Source: Nautilus pompilius (Eukaryota; Mollusca; Cephalopoda; Nautilida; Nautilidae). From it: a stretch of 64,000 nt of DNA. Positions 1-13,228 of this stretch are shown piece after piece. The stretch spans positions 1,301,001 through 1,365,000 of the forward strand of contig JACATO010000308.1 of assembly GCA_018389105.1 (NCBI GenBank). Reading direction: 5' to 3'. The notes under the pieces were generated by a model. It did not search any database. It had not been told where the DNA came from and worked only from the letters and a program-made list of their open reading frames with translations. The position numbers were made by a program, and so were the translations under genes. Position 1 is the first letter of the stretch, and every line of letters begins with the position of its first letter.

Positions 1-531
1 TGGCTTTATATCTACAGTCTCTATAGATATAAAATACAGTTCTAAACATGATTTAATTCTAAGATCCTCAACAATTTCAAATCACTGAAACAGCAAAGCA
101 AGATAGACGATGTATGACGCTATTCATTACATTTTTTTTTAAATTTCCTCTCACCTTTTCTTTTTAGGCAGTAAAGTGAAAGTATTGCTGGAAAAATATT
201 ATTAATTATGTATCTCACTGTTTCTATTTGAAACTCTCAAAGACTTCAACTGGTACAAATAAACAAAACATGATATAAAGTACCTAGTGGATTAAAAGAG
301 ATATTTCAAAATAAATCTAACTATGATAGATATATTCTTATGCAGAAAATCTGGCACTAGGAAATTCTCGATATTCAATGCTGACAAGTGCTGGTGTAAG
401 ATCAATGCAGAATAGTTTTAAAATGTACAAAATTTCTATCCTGATCAAGTACTTTATAAAAAAAAAGATAACCCCCCCAAAAAGTTAAGATTTTTAAAAA
501 AGAGACAAAGAAGAAAATTTGTGTTTTATAC

Positions 532-608
532 CTGTGATTTGAGCAGTTCAGGAGACTCACAACAGATAGTTTTCTTTGGCTTTTTTATAGGTTTCTCACA
601 AAGTTTCT
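532..608 (-). other. Candidate internal coding exon (weak)
   Basis: Read on the minus strand, this 77-base segment follows an acceptor-like ...TTCTCAG and ends CACAG before a GTATAA donor. One frame is open throughout and gives 25 lysine- and cysteine-rich residues, starting KLCEKPIKKPKK and ending ELLKSQ. The composition looks coding-like, but an open frame of this size is common by chance and I recognise no domain. The upstream frame is closed by a TGA just before the acceptor. It could equally be intronic DNA. Confidence 0.15.
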
Positions 609-619
609 CTGAGAATGAT

Positions 620-2470
620 TCTCAATTTACTTGCATTCTAATGATCAGTAATGGAAATTCCTAGTTATAAAAGCCATTGATGATCTTTATTATTTTTTTT
701 ATCTATCTTTCTATTAAAATTGATTTCTGGGTTCATTATTAAGTAACAGAATAAAAACCCCAGTATGTTAACCATTGGTATACCAAACCACAAATCAAGT
801 AACATCAACCATAATTGAAATACAAAACAAAAGGTCAGCAATTTTAGCTGTCAAACCATTAAATTTCTCTGATTTTTGTTTGAGTGTTTTAGTAGTATCC
901 ATATATTATATTAGGCATTCCAAACCAAACATGTCTAGTTAGTTAGCTAAGTATCTTTCCAGTCTAGCAATACTAAATGTTAGATTTGTTAGAAATATAT
1001 ACTATAAACTAGAAGTCATGTATGTGCAAAAAACTAATTGCATTATACAAACAGTACATACAAAGAATTATCTTGTTTTCATATAAAACTCCTAAGCTCT
1101 CAATAGATTATATACATATACTTAATATTTCATTCAACTCTTGTCCCTAGGAAGTAGCTTATAGAAAGATGCAAGCAAAGAAAGTGCTATTCTGGTGATA
1201 AATTGCTCCAGATGGAAAACCTTAGAGAAAACCAAACTATTCCTTTAAGTACATCTTGATGCTGTGAAGATGAAGAAATAGAGCTTTAAAAATCAACCAT
1301 ATCTGTTTATAACAAAAAGCAAATTTTATTAAGAAATTCAATCACAGATGTCTAAAAGCATTCTCTGAACGGTATTCCTATATAACAAATATTACATACA
1401 CAACTGTAGATAATTAAACAGAAAATAACATTTCAGCAGGTGATCTTTTCTGTAGTTTTGGTCTTGTTACTCGTACTATCAAACATGATTGTGCATGCTT
1501 TCATTCAAGTGTCCAGCAAAACCTAAAATAAATTTCTTAAAGGTAACTTAAAAGGTACTCTTCATCACCTCAGAAAATTTTATTAAAACACTATAAATAT
1601 GCAGCTACAGGCAAGGCAGATAAGTACATAAAAACTTAAATTTTACAAAAGTAACAAGCAGAAAAGAATACAAACATTTCTATTTTTGTGATGCAAATGC
1701 TGACATTTAAATATGGAGTTTTCTAAATATGCTTAAAAATCTCAAAATATAATTATTTTAAAAATAATAAACATCACTTTCATCAAAATTTCATAAGTAT
1801 ATTCATTTCTTTATTTTTAGTTTTTTACTCAAAATAACTAATTTTCTAATAAACAAGCAAAGAATTTCATAGACTTGATAAGTATATAACTGGGTCTTAT
1901 AAACATCTATCCAGAACCGAATGGGTAAGTTGTTACATATGACATGTTCAAATCCTCATAAACTGCCACAAGTCCTGATTTCTGCTAAAAGTGGTAATTG
2001 CAGAAATATTTAAAAATTAAAAACTACAAAATTATATGGCAATCTACTACAGCTTCTTTTGATCCATTAATTAAAAAAATTAGCTATTACATTATTTTTA
2101 TTAGCTCACAAGTAAAAGTAGAGAAATTCCTGATATAATGAGAGAAGCTTAATTTATTAATAATGTGGTACAAATGTTGAATAAATTATTACACCAAATA
2201 CTGTATTGATTCTAATTACCATCCACGCCCCAATAAACACCTAGTCCCCTACTTCAGGCACAAACAGCTATCAACATACACCCCTCCCCTTCTCTAGAAA
2301 TATTTCAGCACATGAATATCATCTAACAAAAAATTTACTTTGTAAGCATACTGACCATTGATATGAATATGATCTAAATGATTAGAAGTACATTAAATAT
2401 AAACAACAAAAATCTGAAGCAAAATGTTTAATGAATGTCCTAATGTGTTTTCTTTTTTGGAAGAAGGGAA
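620..2470. other. AT-rich stretch, no gene seen
   Basis: No long ORF, transposase or LINE motif, RNA gene or tandem array is visible here on either strand. It contains only short homopolymer runs and AT-rich sequence typical of intron or intergenic DNA. Confidence 0.6.
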
Positions 2471-2479
2471 TTTTCAGGA

Positions 2480-3420
2480 AATCTTTTTTTTTTTTTAAAA
2501 AAAAAAAACTTTATTGATTTGGACAACCAGATTTTCCTTCATTGAAATAAAGTTTAGCCTGCAATATAGTGGACCAAGTACATTCTGCAGGTTCCTCAGC
2601 AATGTTTTATTTCATAATCGATACTTATATCGCCTAGTGATCATATGGTTTAATAGTTTTTTTACCATTCAGATAAATACTGAGAAATTAATTCAAAATC
2701 TACTTGAAGATGAGTGTGTAGGTAGTAAGTCTTACAGCATGTGAAGCCACCATCCCTTTAAACCATTGTTTTAATGTACCGTGTGTTACAGTGAACAATT
2801 TCACTAGCAGACCTGTTCTATAATCGAACACTGTATTACTAAAAAAAAGAAAGCTTACAGAGGTCAAACTTACCATGATGCTTATACACTTTCAACTTAT
2901 TATCCCCTCTTGTCTTGAGACTTGTCCACTTGATTTTCCTTTTAGAATTTTAAGTTTCATTTCTAATCACTCAGAATAACTACAATCCTTGATTTCACAA
3001 ATCATTCTGATAAAGTGACCTTTGTACCCAGTCTATCTAGACTGATAAGAACACCAGCCTGGACATCATATTCTGAACCAGATCTAACCAACACATTAAG
3101 TAAAGAAATAAGATTGTCCAGTGTCAGATTCTGCTTGCCCTACCTGTCACAATTTCTTTAATCTAAATTAATATCATTTACATAAATTAGAAAAACTGAT
3201 TCCAGCCTTAGAGCAAGCACTCTGCCTTGTTATTATGACTTTTAGCAATCAATGCATCATCATCCAAAACAAGAAATTCTCACTGAGGCCAATATCTCTA
3301 AAATTAAACATTGATAGAGGGATTTATGCCAAAAGCTTTACTGAAGTCAAGGCAAATAACATCAAAAAGATGCCTAGTTACATAATTTATCAATTCAAAA
3401 ATACTGGTATTAAATTTAAT
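2480..3420 (-). mobile_element. CR1/L2-like LINE fragment (RT and ORF2 C-terminus)
   Basis: Minus-strand translation gives the reverse-transcriptase block LDFSKAF at about 3331-3354. Further on (about 3170-3190) is FLIYVNDI, matching the FLIYINDL block of CR1/L2-type LINEs. Downstream, at about 2912-2866, is TRGDNKLKVYKHHGKFDL, the post-RT TRGHN..KL motif of these elements. It is followed after a frameshift at a T8 run (2842-2849) by a 47-codon tail ending at TAG near 2705. The catalytic palm region between the blocks is missing and stops and frameshifts are frequent, so the copy is dead. On the minus strand the relic ends in AATAAAG near 2510 followed by T- and A-runs. Motifs are seen directly; the clade assignment (CR1/L2 group rather than another jockey-like clade) is inferred. 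Confidence 0.82.
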
Positions 3421-3429
3421 ATTGGCTGC

Positions 3430-5520
3430 TAGATTTTTCTCAAATAAATTTTGTATGCTTCTGACTTGTCTGCTACGTTCTTTCTAAGGATTTTCCTATA
3501 CTATGCATATATGGTAAAAGTGATCAACAGTATTAAAGACATCCATTTTTGTGTTTAAAAATTACAATAAACAAACAGCTCAGTTCTCTATAGCCCTTTG
3601 CTTCATGCACATCAGGAGAATGCTCAGAAAATGAATTCCAATTCATACCAACATTTTGTAGGAAAGGAAGTTTTAAAATTTCAGTTATTATTTAAGCAAC
3701 TAAATAGAAGGGACAGAAACCCTAGCAAATTCTTTCCAAGACTTGTATTATCAACATCAACACGAATAGCATTAAATATCAAATTCACAATTTAATTTCC
3801 CAAATATAAATAATAATCCCAATAATAAGATTTTAGAATAGTTCTCTTAATGAATCATCCCAAACTGTTCATGAATGATTTAAGCTGCTGCCATAGATGA
3901 TATCAGCAATTCTGAATGAACATTCAAAGGATACAACAGTAATCTTAGTAAAGTCTGTGAGTTACATTTTTTGAAGACCTATGATGGACTTCCATAGAAA
4001 AAAAATGATGGCTAAGCCAAACAATTTGACAGAGTCTTCATGCATCTACTGTAGTTTTTCCATGTAAGTTGTGGTGGAGTATATACTGAATTGGGTGATT
4101 CAGAATATAAAAGGCTAGAATCAACTATGATAGTTAGCCAAACTTTCAACCAATCAGAACAATATGTCAAATCCTTCATAACACTGTCACATCGCAATGT
4201 TGTCTACAGTACTTACAGGTTCATGAATATTGATGAATTGTTTGTGCATATCATTGAGCTACTTTGGGGAATCTTCCAGATAATTTTGGAGTTGAAATAG
4301 TTTTTCAACATGTTTGCAATCATGAAGAGATATGTGAAATGAACTGCAAACATTATCATCAGTTCTGGTATCAAAAGTCTGGTGTCTATATTAAGTCACT
4401 GCCTGACATCAGTGATCATCAAGTAATCCTGTGTCATCTGCACTGTGTTGAATCACCTACTTTAAAAAGCCAAAAGTGTCAGTTTTATCTACAACACTTC
4501 ATTCGATTTTGAAATATTACAGCACACTTAAATTCAGAAATTCAACTCACAATTTCAGTTTTGGTAGTGCAAATTAATATTTAGCTTGGTTTCAAGTTGT
4601 CCGACATTTGCGGTTAACACCTAAGCCAAATTGGTGGTGAACACACTCAGCTGTTCTCTGATTGGATAATGCGGTACACACCTCCAATAAACTACATGGT
4701 GAACACTGTACACCAGCATAAAATGTAAAGAAATGTAAGGAGAACAATCATCAGGTGCAATTTTTCTGGCCGTTAGTCTCTCACGGCATGCAATACATTG
4801 GGCTAGCACATATTCCTCCAACTTAACCTCAATGTGGTCCATAGTGCATTCTTTGTTTTATGCCAATCCCTAGCATACTTTTCAATGACACCATATTTTC
4901 TGTGCACATCCATATTACCACAGCAAACTTAGCAGTTTCCATCTCAAAACTGCCATGTATGATTTGTTGGGGGTATTCATACATATAACTAAGCATAGAT
5001 AGAACATAATTGGTGACTGTGTGCTTGTTATTAAATGGATAATTTCACATGCTAGTGAATTGCTCACCCAATCAGCAGATTTTTTGGCCAGTAATTTCTG
5101 TATCAAATGAAAAATTTTACAGATTATTTCAGAAAAATAACAAAGTTTGTCATTCTTAATTTTTTTATTAAAACAATTTCAATGAGTCTATCCATAGATA
5201 AGTTGATTTGGAGCATAAGTCAAAGCCTGGACTTTGGTGGGAGGGAGAGGAATGTCAACTTATGCTTCAAAAAAAAAAAAAATACAGTATCTTCCTTATA
5301 CTATCTGGGAATTTTGCATTAATACAAAAAGCAAGCATCCTTTACATAAAATGCTAACTCACCTCAAATTCTGTGAAGCCTATCCTCTTGAAACAATGCT
5401 TAGCCAGATACAGTAGTCATACATCATAAACAGCTGAAAATCCCAGGTTTCAGTAACAACAAAAATACCAATTTTTAGTTTAAAACAGTGATAATTTATA
5501 AACATTTTTTTTTCCTTGGA
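3430..5520. other. Unassigned sequence with decayed ORF remnants
   Basis: Slightly less AT-rich than its surroundings. Short ORFs of 60-82 codons occur on both strands, for example minus 4621-4842 and minus 4915-5106. None shows a domain I recognise. Their clustering suggests an old, unidentified repeat, but I cannot name one. Confidence 0.35.
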
Positions 5521-5529
5521 GAATTGAAG

Positions 5530-6180
5530 GGCCCAATTTTATTTGCCTAGGACCATATAAAGGATTCCAGAAATGTGATCCATGGTGCTCTGATCCAATG
5601 AATCATGGTTCTAGAGGTTTCAATCAGATTGTTAGACTTGTGTGGTGAAGATTTCATGAGACATTCAATCCAGTGTACCAAACTGAAAAATCAAAAGGCA
5701 GGCACAAGTCTATTATGGTATGAGGCTGTTTTCCTCAAAAAAGAAGGACAGGCCCTATTCATCATATCTAGAAATAATGGATCAATTTGTTTACCTGGAT
5801 ATTTTTACCAATATAATAGAACCAAATTCTGGAGACTTGCCTCCCTCTCACCTTGATTTTCCAACATGATAACAATCTGAAAAATTTGGCTACCATCATC
5901 AAGCAGTATCACACAGATCAGAAAATTCCAGTTCTAAATGGCAAACTCAAAGCCCTGATTTGAGACCAACAGGGAATCTATGGAACAATATATTAAAAGC
6001 GCAGAAATTTGGATCAATTATTTCAAATTATTCAATCAACTTAGACCAATATTTATATTGACCACTGTATTCATTTTGTGGACTCCGTGCATGTGTTGTC
6101 AGGTTCTAATTGATTGGGTTTTTATGATAAAATTTTGAATATGTTTGATTCGTTCTTAAACTTTTGTCATCATGAAATTC
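5530..6180 (+). mobile_element. Tc1/mariner transposase pseudogene
   Basis: Fragments of a Tc1-type DDE transposase appear in order on the plus strand. KSIMV-stop-GCF at about 5706-5735 corresponds to the family's IMVWGCF, with TGA in place of the Trp codon. IFQHDN at about 5848-5865 corresponds to the FQQDNAP motif carrying the second catalytic aspartate. KWQTQSPDLRPTGNLWNN at about 5936-5990 corresponds to WPAQSPDLNPIENLW. The third catalytic acid, Glu in PIENLW, is Gly here. Several frames are needed to read through. The element is inactive and 5'-truncated; no clear terminal inverted repeat was found. Confidence 0.87.
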
Positions 6181-6199
6181 CATCATAATGTAAAAAAAG

Positions 6200-8320
6200 A
6201 GAAAGTATATGCAAAATATCTATTATGTGTTGATGTAAATATCAATTGAAAGAACAATAGATTGCTTTTCTATCAGTGTAATGCCTGTGCTGGGATGTTT
6301 ATAATGACATATTTTGCATGTCACTTGATGTTTGTTCTCCCATTGTTCTTAAGCTTTTGCCTGCCACTGTGTATTTATCATTAGAAGTCAAATAAACTAT
6401 AATCATGGCTGAGTTTCCATCCTACCTCCATCCACTCCCAATACTTTTTGCATAAAACTAGCATCAGAGAATTGCGAAAGTGTGTTTCATCTGTTAAGTT
6501 ATACATATACAATGCATTCATTTCTGGGCTTTGCCATAAATGACAGGGTGATTGATAGCTGAGCAGTATAAACTATGACCTTGCTGCTAGGTTGGGAGAT
6601 GCCTGGTCTATCTTGGATTTTTTATTTGTTATAAGTACCCAATTATAATGAATTCTGGCTCTGGTGATCAGTTTAAATCTGGGGGCAATTCACAGGATTA
6701 TTGAATATGAAACAATTCCTGTCAAGTTACCTACTTTTCAAATCTTTAAGAAATCCAGAACACAAAAAAATTGGTATAAATCAGGCTCAAACTAAGGGAT
6801 TATCTCATTTGTGATCACTATAACTACTTTTGCAGAAGTGTCTGAACAAAGATCATCACCATGTACAAATGCCAGCCAGCTTAGTTAGCTGCCATATCAA
6901 AAACCACATTACAGAGAAGCCTGACAAATCTTTATCTTTTTATTTACAAGATGATTAAATTATCTCCATTCACCATCATAAAAATACTAACATGTAGCAA
7001 AAAGAATCATCTTAAAATATTTCTAACATTCTACAGTAAGTCACTTTGGCAACATTATATTTTGTTGAAGATAAAAATTGTTTAAATAACTCAAAAAACA
7101 TATTCTGATAACACCTGTGCATACCTGTAGTAGTGGTCTACAGAAAAACTTCTTTTTTTTTTTTAAATTTGGTGATCTATTTTTCAACATGTCTAGTAGT
7201 CAGTCTGACCAAAATAAATGATTAAAATGGCAGCAGGAGTATCAAAACATCAGAATTGGGTTAGTATTTTAAATCTGATGAAAACCAGTTAAGCAGAAAG
7301 TTAGAGATTACAGAGAAAAATAGGATGGAAAAAAGTCAAACTGGTATTTGGCTAATGATACATAACAGATGCCTACCTTTCCGAGAGAATTTCACTGTCT
7401 ACTTAAAAACTTTCTGATTTTTTTGTCTTTAATGAATGTCAAAGAATAAGTGAACATCAATGTAGGCCATGGCATGTACAATTTTGTTTCCATCATCTAA
7501 GCCATTTCCTCTTTTATTCAAAATTTTTTTATGATGAAAAATGGAGAAAATATCTACATAAGGCAACATGTCTCCTTAAAAAACTTAATGAAGTAAATTT
7601 TAAATTCAATAGTGCACTAATTTGCTTGCAAATTAGATGTATATGTATAGCTATAGAAGAGTAAGATGAATTAAATAAGACCATTACATATACAGTTAGC
7701 AGAAAAGTATACTGAAGAAAATGAAATATTTTAGAGTATTGCCAATGGTCAAAGCTTACATTAAAATTTGTTATCATGCGACTTGAATATCAAAATGCTC
7801 AATACAATATATAGAGATTTCAGCTTATCACATTAGTAGTTACAGTACTTCTTTCAGCTGGATTTTTATAATTCTGGCTTAAAAGATGTGTTCACCTAGA
7901 AAAAAAAAGAAGAAACTAATTAAAACATGGTATGTCAGCTATATATATGGTTTGTTTCACTTCTAAAACATGAATGGACGGACTCTCTAAGCATGAAAAT
8001 GACCTATTTCTGTTTGCTAACACTGAAGCTTGCCAGCAAAGAAATAACTTTTCATTCCCCAAGTCTACACCAAGGATCTCATCTATGACTGAAAAACGAC
8101 AGAGCCAGCCATTGGTATTTTAAAATTACAGTTTTCTAAACGCCACTTTAGTAACCATCACTTTCTAGTTATCTTCCATAAAATAACTAATGTAAGCCAT
8201 CATTGAGCTATTTGTAACGCCGTATAAAAAATTGGTTAAATAACCCTGACTTGACAATAGGCAACAGAAACAAAAAGGGAGAAGTGGGCAATTAGTTATT
8301 AGTTACGTGAACCAGTTTTA
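6200..8320. other. AT-rich stretch, no gene seen
   Basis: No coding signature, RNA gene or transposon motif is recognisable. An acceptor-like pyrimidine run occurs on the minus strand near 7896-7912, but the following sequence carries stops in all frames within about 30 bases. Confidence 0.55.
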
Positions 8321-8341
8321 ATGTCGAACAAAAACTATTGT

Positions 8342-8477
8342 TTTATTTAATTATGGCATTTTATCACTGTGTGTTCTTTTTCCCTTGTCTATTTTGAAAC
8401 ATGGAAATGTGCTCCATGACTGCTGACTCTCCTGGTCGGGAGGTGGGGATGGCACATGATGATGAAGATGATGATCC
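8342..8477 (-). other. Candidate terminal exon (weak)
   Basis: On the minus strand a good acceptor (CATAGTTTTTCAG) precedes GGATCATC at 8477. From there two frames stay open. One gives 37 residues (a Ser run, then CAIPTSRPGESAVMEHISMF) ending at a TGA at 8366-8364. The other is His/Pro-rich and a little longer. An AATAAA lies at 8347-8342, just past the stops. The local GC content and lack of stops stand out against the surroundings. The plus strand also encodes a 26-codon ATG ORF over the same bases (8401-8481). I recognise no protein family, and chance is a real alternative. Confidence 0.2.
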
Positions 8478-8756
8478 CTGAAAAACTATGAAAGATCTTC
8501 CTGAAAATCCAAATAAAATTTTGCTTCAAATTTCCTCTATGATGACATGGTTACAAAAATTAAAACATTAATTGATATAATAAATTATTCTGAATATTAC
8601 TTTACTCTGCAGTAGCAATTTTCAGGGTAAACCATGTTTACATTTATATACAATTATCTGTAAGCTTATTTCTCAATAAGTTCAGCTATTGTGGCTGGCT
8701 CAGAGAATTATGTCAAAAATAAATAAATAATTAAGCAGAATGGAGCAGGCAGGCTC

Positions 8757-8758
<2 letters not shown>

Positions 8759-8811
<53 letters not shown>

Positions 8812-8812
8812 T
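8759..8812. repeat. (TTA)n microsatellite
   Basis: About 18 uninterrupted copies of ATT/TTA. The long Asn run that appears in a minus-strand ORF here is just this repeat translated. Confidence 0.98.
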
Positions 8813-10026
8813 AGAAATGCGTTAATTAATATTCTGAGCAGAGAAAAACATAGTTTTTTTTGTTTATCTTTAAATAAAAATATATAGACAAAAATACAAA
8901 GTACCAAAATTTTAAAATAGAAGAGTACAATGTTTACTATCACAAATGACTAATTCTTTTTATTTTATCAGCAATGAGACTTGATGCTAGCTGAAACCAT
9001 GTGAAACAGTTAATTCGGTCATTTAAGGTTTTTAAACAAAACTGAAACACTACAATAGGACTGGCTCCCAAACAGGAATAAAATGACTGTAAGCATAGGA
9101 TTTTATCATTTAAATCATAATAATTTGTTTAGTAAACTTTACAGAACATTATACCACTGACTGAAAAGAATGAGAAACGATAAACTACTGGCTAATGCCT
9201 AAGGAGTAACCAAATTATGTTGCCCTTTTTAAATACTATTTTAGCCAAGAATTTGTTAAATGGGAATTAAAGGTTCCTTCTAGCAGAAAATAAATAACAT
9301 AGCATGCTAAAGATGACACTATGTGATTAACCACTAACTATAATGGATACATAGATAAGTATTTTTCATATTTTCCAAATTAGCTGACAGTCTAAACAAC
9401 AAAATCTTTTTTTTTAACCTGGGGTTTTTTGTATTAAGAAATATTTCTTTACTTTGAAATCCATTGTATAAGCTGTAATAAAGGCTCAGCCTTGTTAATT
9501 TAACTTAACTAACTTAAAATGAGAGAAGATTACAAATAATGCTGATGAGCAGGAGAATACTGCTTACACTTCCTTTTTACTCTGTTACTGATATTCATAA
9601 AAGCTAATATACAGGAACAAACCTGTACAGAATGCTTCCAAAAATATATATACATAAATCAGGCATTTTGAAAAAAGATTAAACATGGAGAACCCTGAAG
9701 ACGCACAGATTTTGGCAATTACCCAGGAAGACGCTACATTAGTATTATTGTTGTACAAAACAGATTAGTCTCAATCACCAACCTTAGTTCTGCATGAAGT
9801 AATCTAGAAAAAACGCATAAGCAAGCGAGCTTAGAGGCAAGCGAGGTATTGTCTGCTTAGAAAAAGATTTAATTTGATCCAAGTGCCAGCAGAAAACAGA
9901 AAACTAGTGAGGTCTTAACTCTTTAACCACTAAAAAAAGCACCCCACCTAAAACAACATAAAACAGTCAGTTTTAGGGGAGACCATGAAGTCTTTTGACT
10001 TAAATTAAGACCTTGCATTTTTAACT

Positions 10027-10050
10027 TGTGTGTGTGTGTGTGTGTGTGTG
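10027..10050. repeat. (TG)12 microsatellite
   Basis: Uninterrupted TG dinucleotide run. Confidence 0.97.
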
Positions 10051-11070
10051 ACACTCTCCCTCATCTCAATACTGTAAAAAACATCATAACCAGCTATAAA
10101 AATATTGCTTATTATATTCTTAGACAACGATCAATCAATCAAACAAGAGATATCCCTACCAACAATGACTAAAAATATAGGTTTGGTTAAATGTTCTGAA
10201 AACCTAAGATTTTATTTTTCAAATCAATTTGGTAGAACTAAAACCACCAGATTACTCTGATATTTTGAGTGTTTACAAGAGAAAAGTAGATATGACAAAA
10301 TAAGACTATGCTAGTGGCATTAGAGAAGCATTACAATTTGAAAAACTCTTGAGTAACCCTATGGTAATTTGCATTAGCATCAATTGAAGGGAAGACAAGA
10401 ATGGAAATAATACTGCTTCATACTGTCAGTTAGCTATGAATACATTTTTTTTAAAAATGTCAATGTCACTTTAACTATATCAAATTTATGAAGTAGTAGT
10501 ATGCCACCAATCTAAGCCATTTAGTCATAATAGTGTCATTTTCTGTCTCAACAATTTCCAACACTACTGTTACTTTTGGACTTCAGGTAACATGAATATA
10601 GGTGCCATGTCTCTTTTTTTTTGATTTCCATCTATTCTCTCAGAACATTGGTCAAGGATATCCAAAAGTTGTTGTCTGATAATTAATTATGCAGAGGCAT
10701 TTTGAATACCCATCTCTGCATTCCATAATCAACAAGGTGCCAATTCTGATTTCTTAGTCTATCATTGCTAAATATATGTACATTATTAGGGTAGGGCCAT
10801 GTATCATATTTTAAAAGAACAAGATTTTTAATAAAATATCTCTGGATTCATGGTATCAAGTTTATTTTAAAGAAAGATGTATACAAACTTATTGAATATT
10901 TCTAACCATTATGATGACTATCTTTACCAAATATGCTTCCTTTCAAAAACAATTTTTTTTTTAAGTTTAAAATCTTTTAAAATTCTTTTACTGCTTGATT
11001 AATATTATTACCACTGGTTGAATTATGTTCATACAATGAATCTAGAATCTAAAATCTAAAAGCATGCACA

Positions 11071-11112
11071 AATAATAATAATAATAATTATTATTATTAT
11101 TATTATTATTAT
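11071..11112. repeat. Palindromic AAT/ATT microsatellite
   Basis: Six AAT copies run directly into about eight ATT copies, making a perfect inverted repeat with arms of at least 18 bases and no spacer. It can form a hairpin or cruciform. Confidence 0.95.
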
Positions 11113-11781
11113 AAGAACAGCAGATACAACAGCTGAAAAAAACATCTGGAACCTGGGAAAAGATGTCAGCAGAGAGTAGACCTTTTTGTGGCTAATAAAG
11201 TGTCATCCGAAAGGGAAAACTAAGTCAGAAACCCTCCACAGTGGAATGGAATCAAGATGCAGAATGTGCAAGGCCAATGAAGAAACAATTGCTATATAAT
11301 ATTAGGATGCAGGATGCTGGCCAATGGTTCTTTCAAGGAAAAACAATAACATTATTGCTTTTACAAAGATAAATTTCATAAATTATTCCTTAATCAGTTC
11401 TTTTTATTAATATTTATTTTTCAGTTGTCTCAGTTATATAATTGAACTGGTGAAGAAGAATAAAAGTCTGTAAAGGGAGAGAACTCTTAATTTTGAGAGA
11501 GAAGGGGAGAAAGAGAGAGAGATAAATACAACTTTTTTTCCTGAAATGCAACCAAAATTTAAATTTAAATCTGTAAACTGTGATATCTAAATGTTTAATC
11601 ATTAGCAAAAAAAAAAAACAAAATTTGAAAACCAAGTGTATAAAACAAGAACAAGAAAATTGATTACATAATATTTTGAAATAACAAAGTTTCATTACAA
11701 GGTTATTACTAAATGTTAAAACAATTTACAATTTTCTGTTTGCTAAACATAACTTTTCAAAATAGTTTACTTATTATTTAT

Positions 11782-11807
11782 CTTTTTCATTTTTAAAAAT
11801 GAAAAAG
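11782..11807. repeat. 26-bp perfect palindrome
   Basis: CTTTTTCATTTTT is followed immediately by its exact reverse complement. It is AT-rich and has no spacer. Confidence 0.95.
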
Positions 11808-13227
11808 TAAGTTTTTGAAAAATCATTGTCATCACCAAGTTAGGTAAATTTTTCAATCAAGTCCAAATTTGAATACAGATTACTTTTTAATAAAATAATA
11901 AACCAAAAATTTTTTCCAACAAATGTACAATATGGTAAAATTCTACATCCATAGCTGCTATTATCTATTAAAATTTTTATCAGACTAAAATAGGTTATTC
12001 TTCATTTTCCTTCTATGCAAGCAGAAAATATTAAAAGGAAGATTTATTAACATAAATAAATAGAGATGTGCAAGCACAGATTCTGTGGCTTGGACACATG
12101 GTCACAGCACCAATCGTCTGACAGTAGAAAACAGAATCACATATATTAGGCAAGTAGCTAGTAGCTTTCACTACTCCCAAAAACTGGTAGAGGTTATAAA
12201 CAATTAACCACTAACCGTTTTTTTTTTTTTAAATAATTATATGATTGTTTCTAGATAATTAGAATAAAAGTAAAAATCATTATATTTAAAATATCAAAAA
12301 ATAGAGAAACTAAAACACAAAGTGATTGCGTGATAACTCATTTATTCATTTATAGTATGCATTAAATATCCCTAATATAAGTGATGGGATTTTCTTAGAC
12401 TATTTAACTTGTACATAAAATTACTTTTGTTTCTATGCACACTCCATCGACGTAGATAGTAAATATTACACAACTATCCCAAGGCAAAACATTTTGAGAC
12501 TAGGTACAGATGTGTTCATCATTATAAAGGCAAGAAATGAATTATGTATTTACCCATCTCTAAAAAAATTATATCAAATCTAATGATAAAAAAACAGACC
12601 AAACCCTGAACTCGGTATGTGTCATTCTGATTTTTTTAAGGTAAGACTCTTATCAGTAAAAATTTTCATTTACTTCAGTATTTTTGTTTGTATGCCTGTC
12701 TTTCATCAATAAGAAAAAGCATTTCTGAGCAGAAAAGGCTCAGCTCCAGAATAGAAGAATGATCATGTTACCTGTATTAAACTTCTACCTACTGAGTGAA
12801 TGCTTTTGCATAACCAAGAATCTTTATGAATACTTTTTTCCTTGGAATTCTGCAAGTTTACCAACTTCCATTTCATGACCCTCTCTGTTTACCTGCTGCA
12901 TGTTGAAAGACATCTACTAAATTGGAAGCATCAAAATCTATTTTCAACATCTAAATTAAATAGTAAACTAATTTACCATAAATATTCAGATCATCTGTCA
13001 TCATCACTAATGATAGTAAACAACTTTTTTTCCTTTTTATTTACTAACTAAGAATGGCATACAAATTAGCTATTCAACAGCAAACTGAATTAAAATGTTT
13101 ACAATCCACATGCAGGGGCCAATATTTGACCTGAATTTCAACTATTCTTAGCTAAATAGAGCCTGTAGAAAGTGAAGCTCTTAACCTGACACCTGTTAAA
13201 AATGAGTAGTTGCAAGACAAGTGCCAC

Positions 13228-13228
<1 letters not shown>

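Noticed and set aside
2705-2843. Apparent terminal coding exon after a strong acceptor on the minus strand
   Set aside because: Upstream TRGDNKLKVYKHH and the RT motif show that it is the tail of a CR1/L2-like LINE.
2835-2868. 34-base intron between GTAAGT and TTTTTTTTAG on the minus strand
   Set aside because: Too short for a normal animal intron and lies inside LINE coding sequence.
8731-8943. 70-codon minus-strand ORF with an Asn run
   Set aside because: Most of it is the (TTA)n microsatellite and AT-rich flank.
9685-9768. 27-codon ATG ORF starting MENPEDAQILAIT
   Set aside because: Short, with no supporting splice, promoter or family evidence; could be chance.
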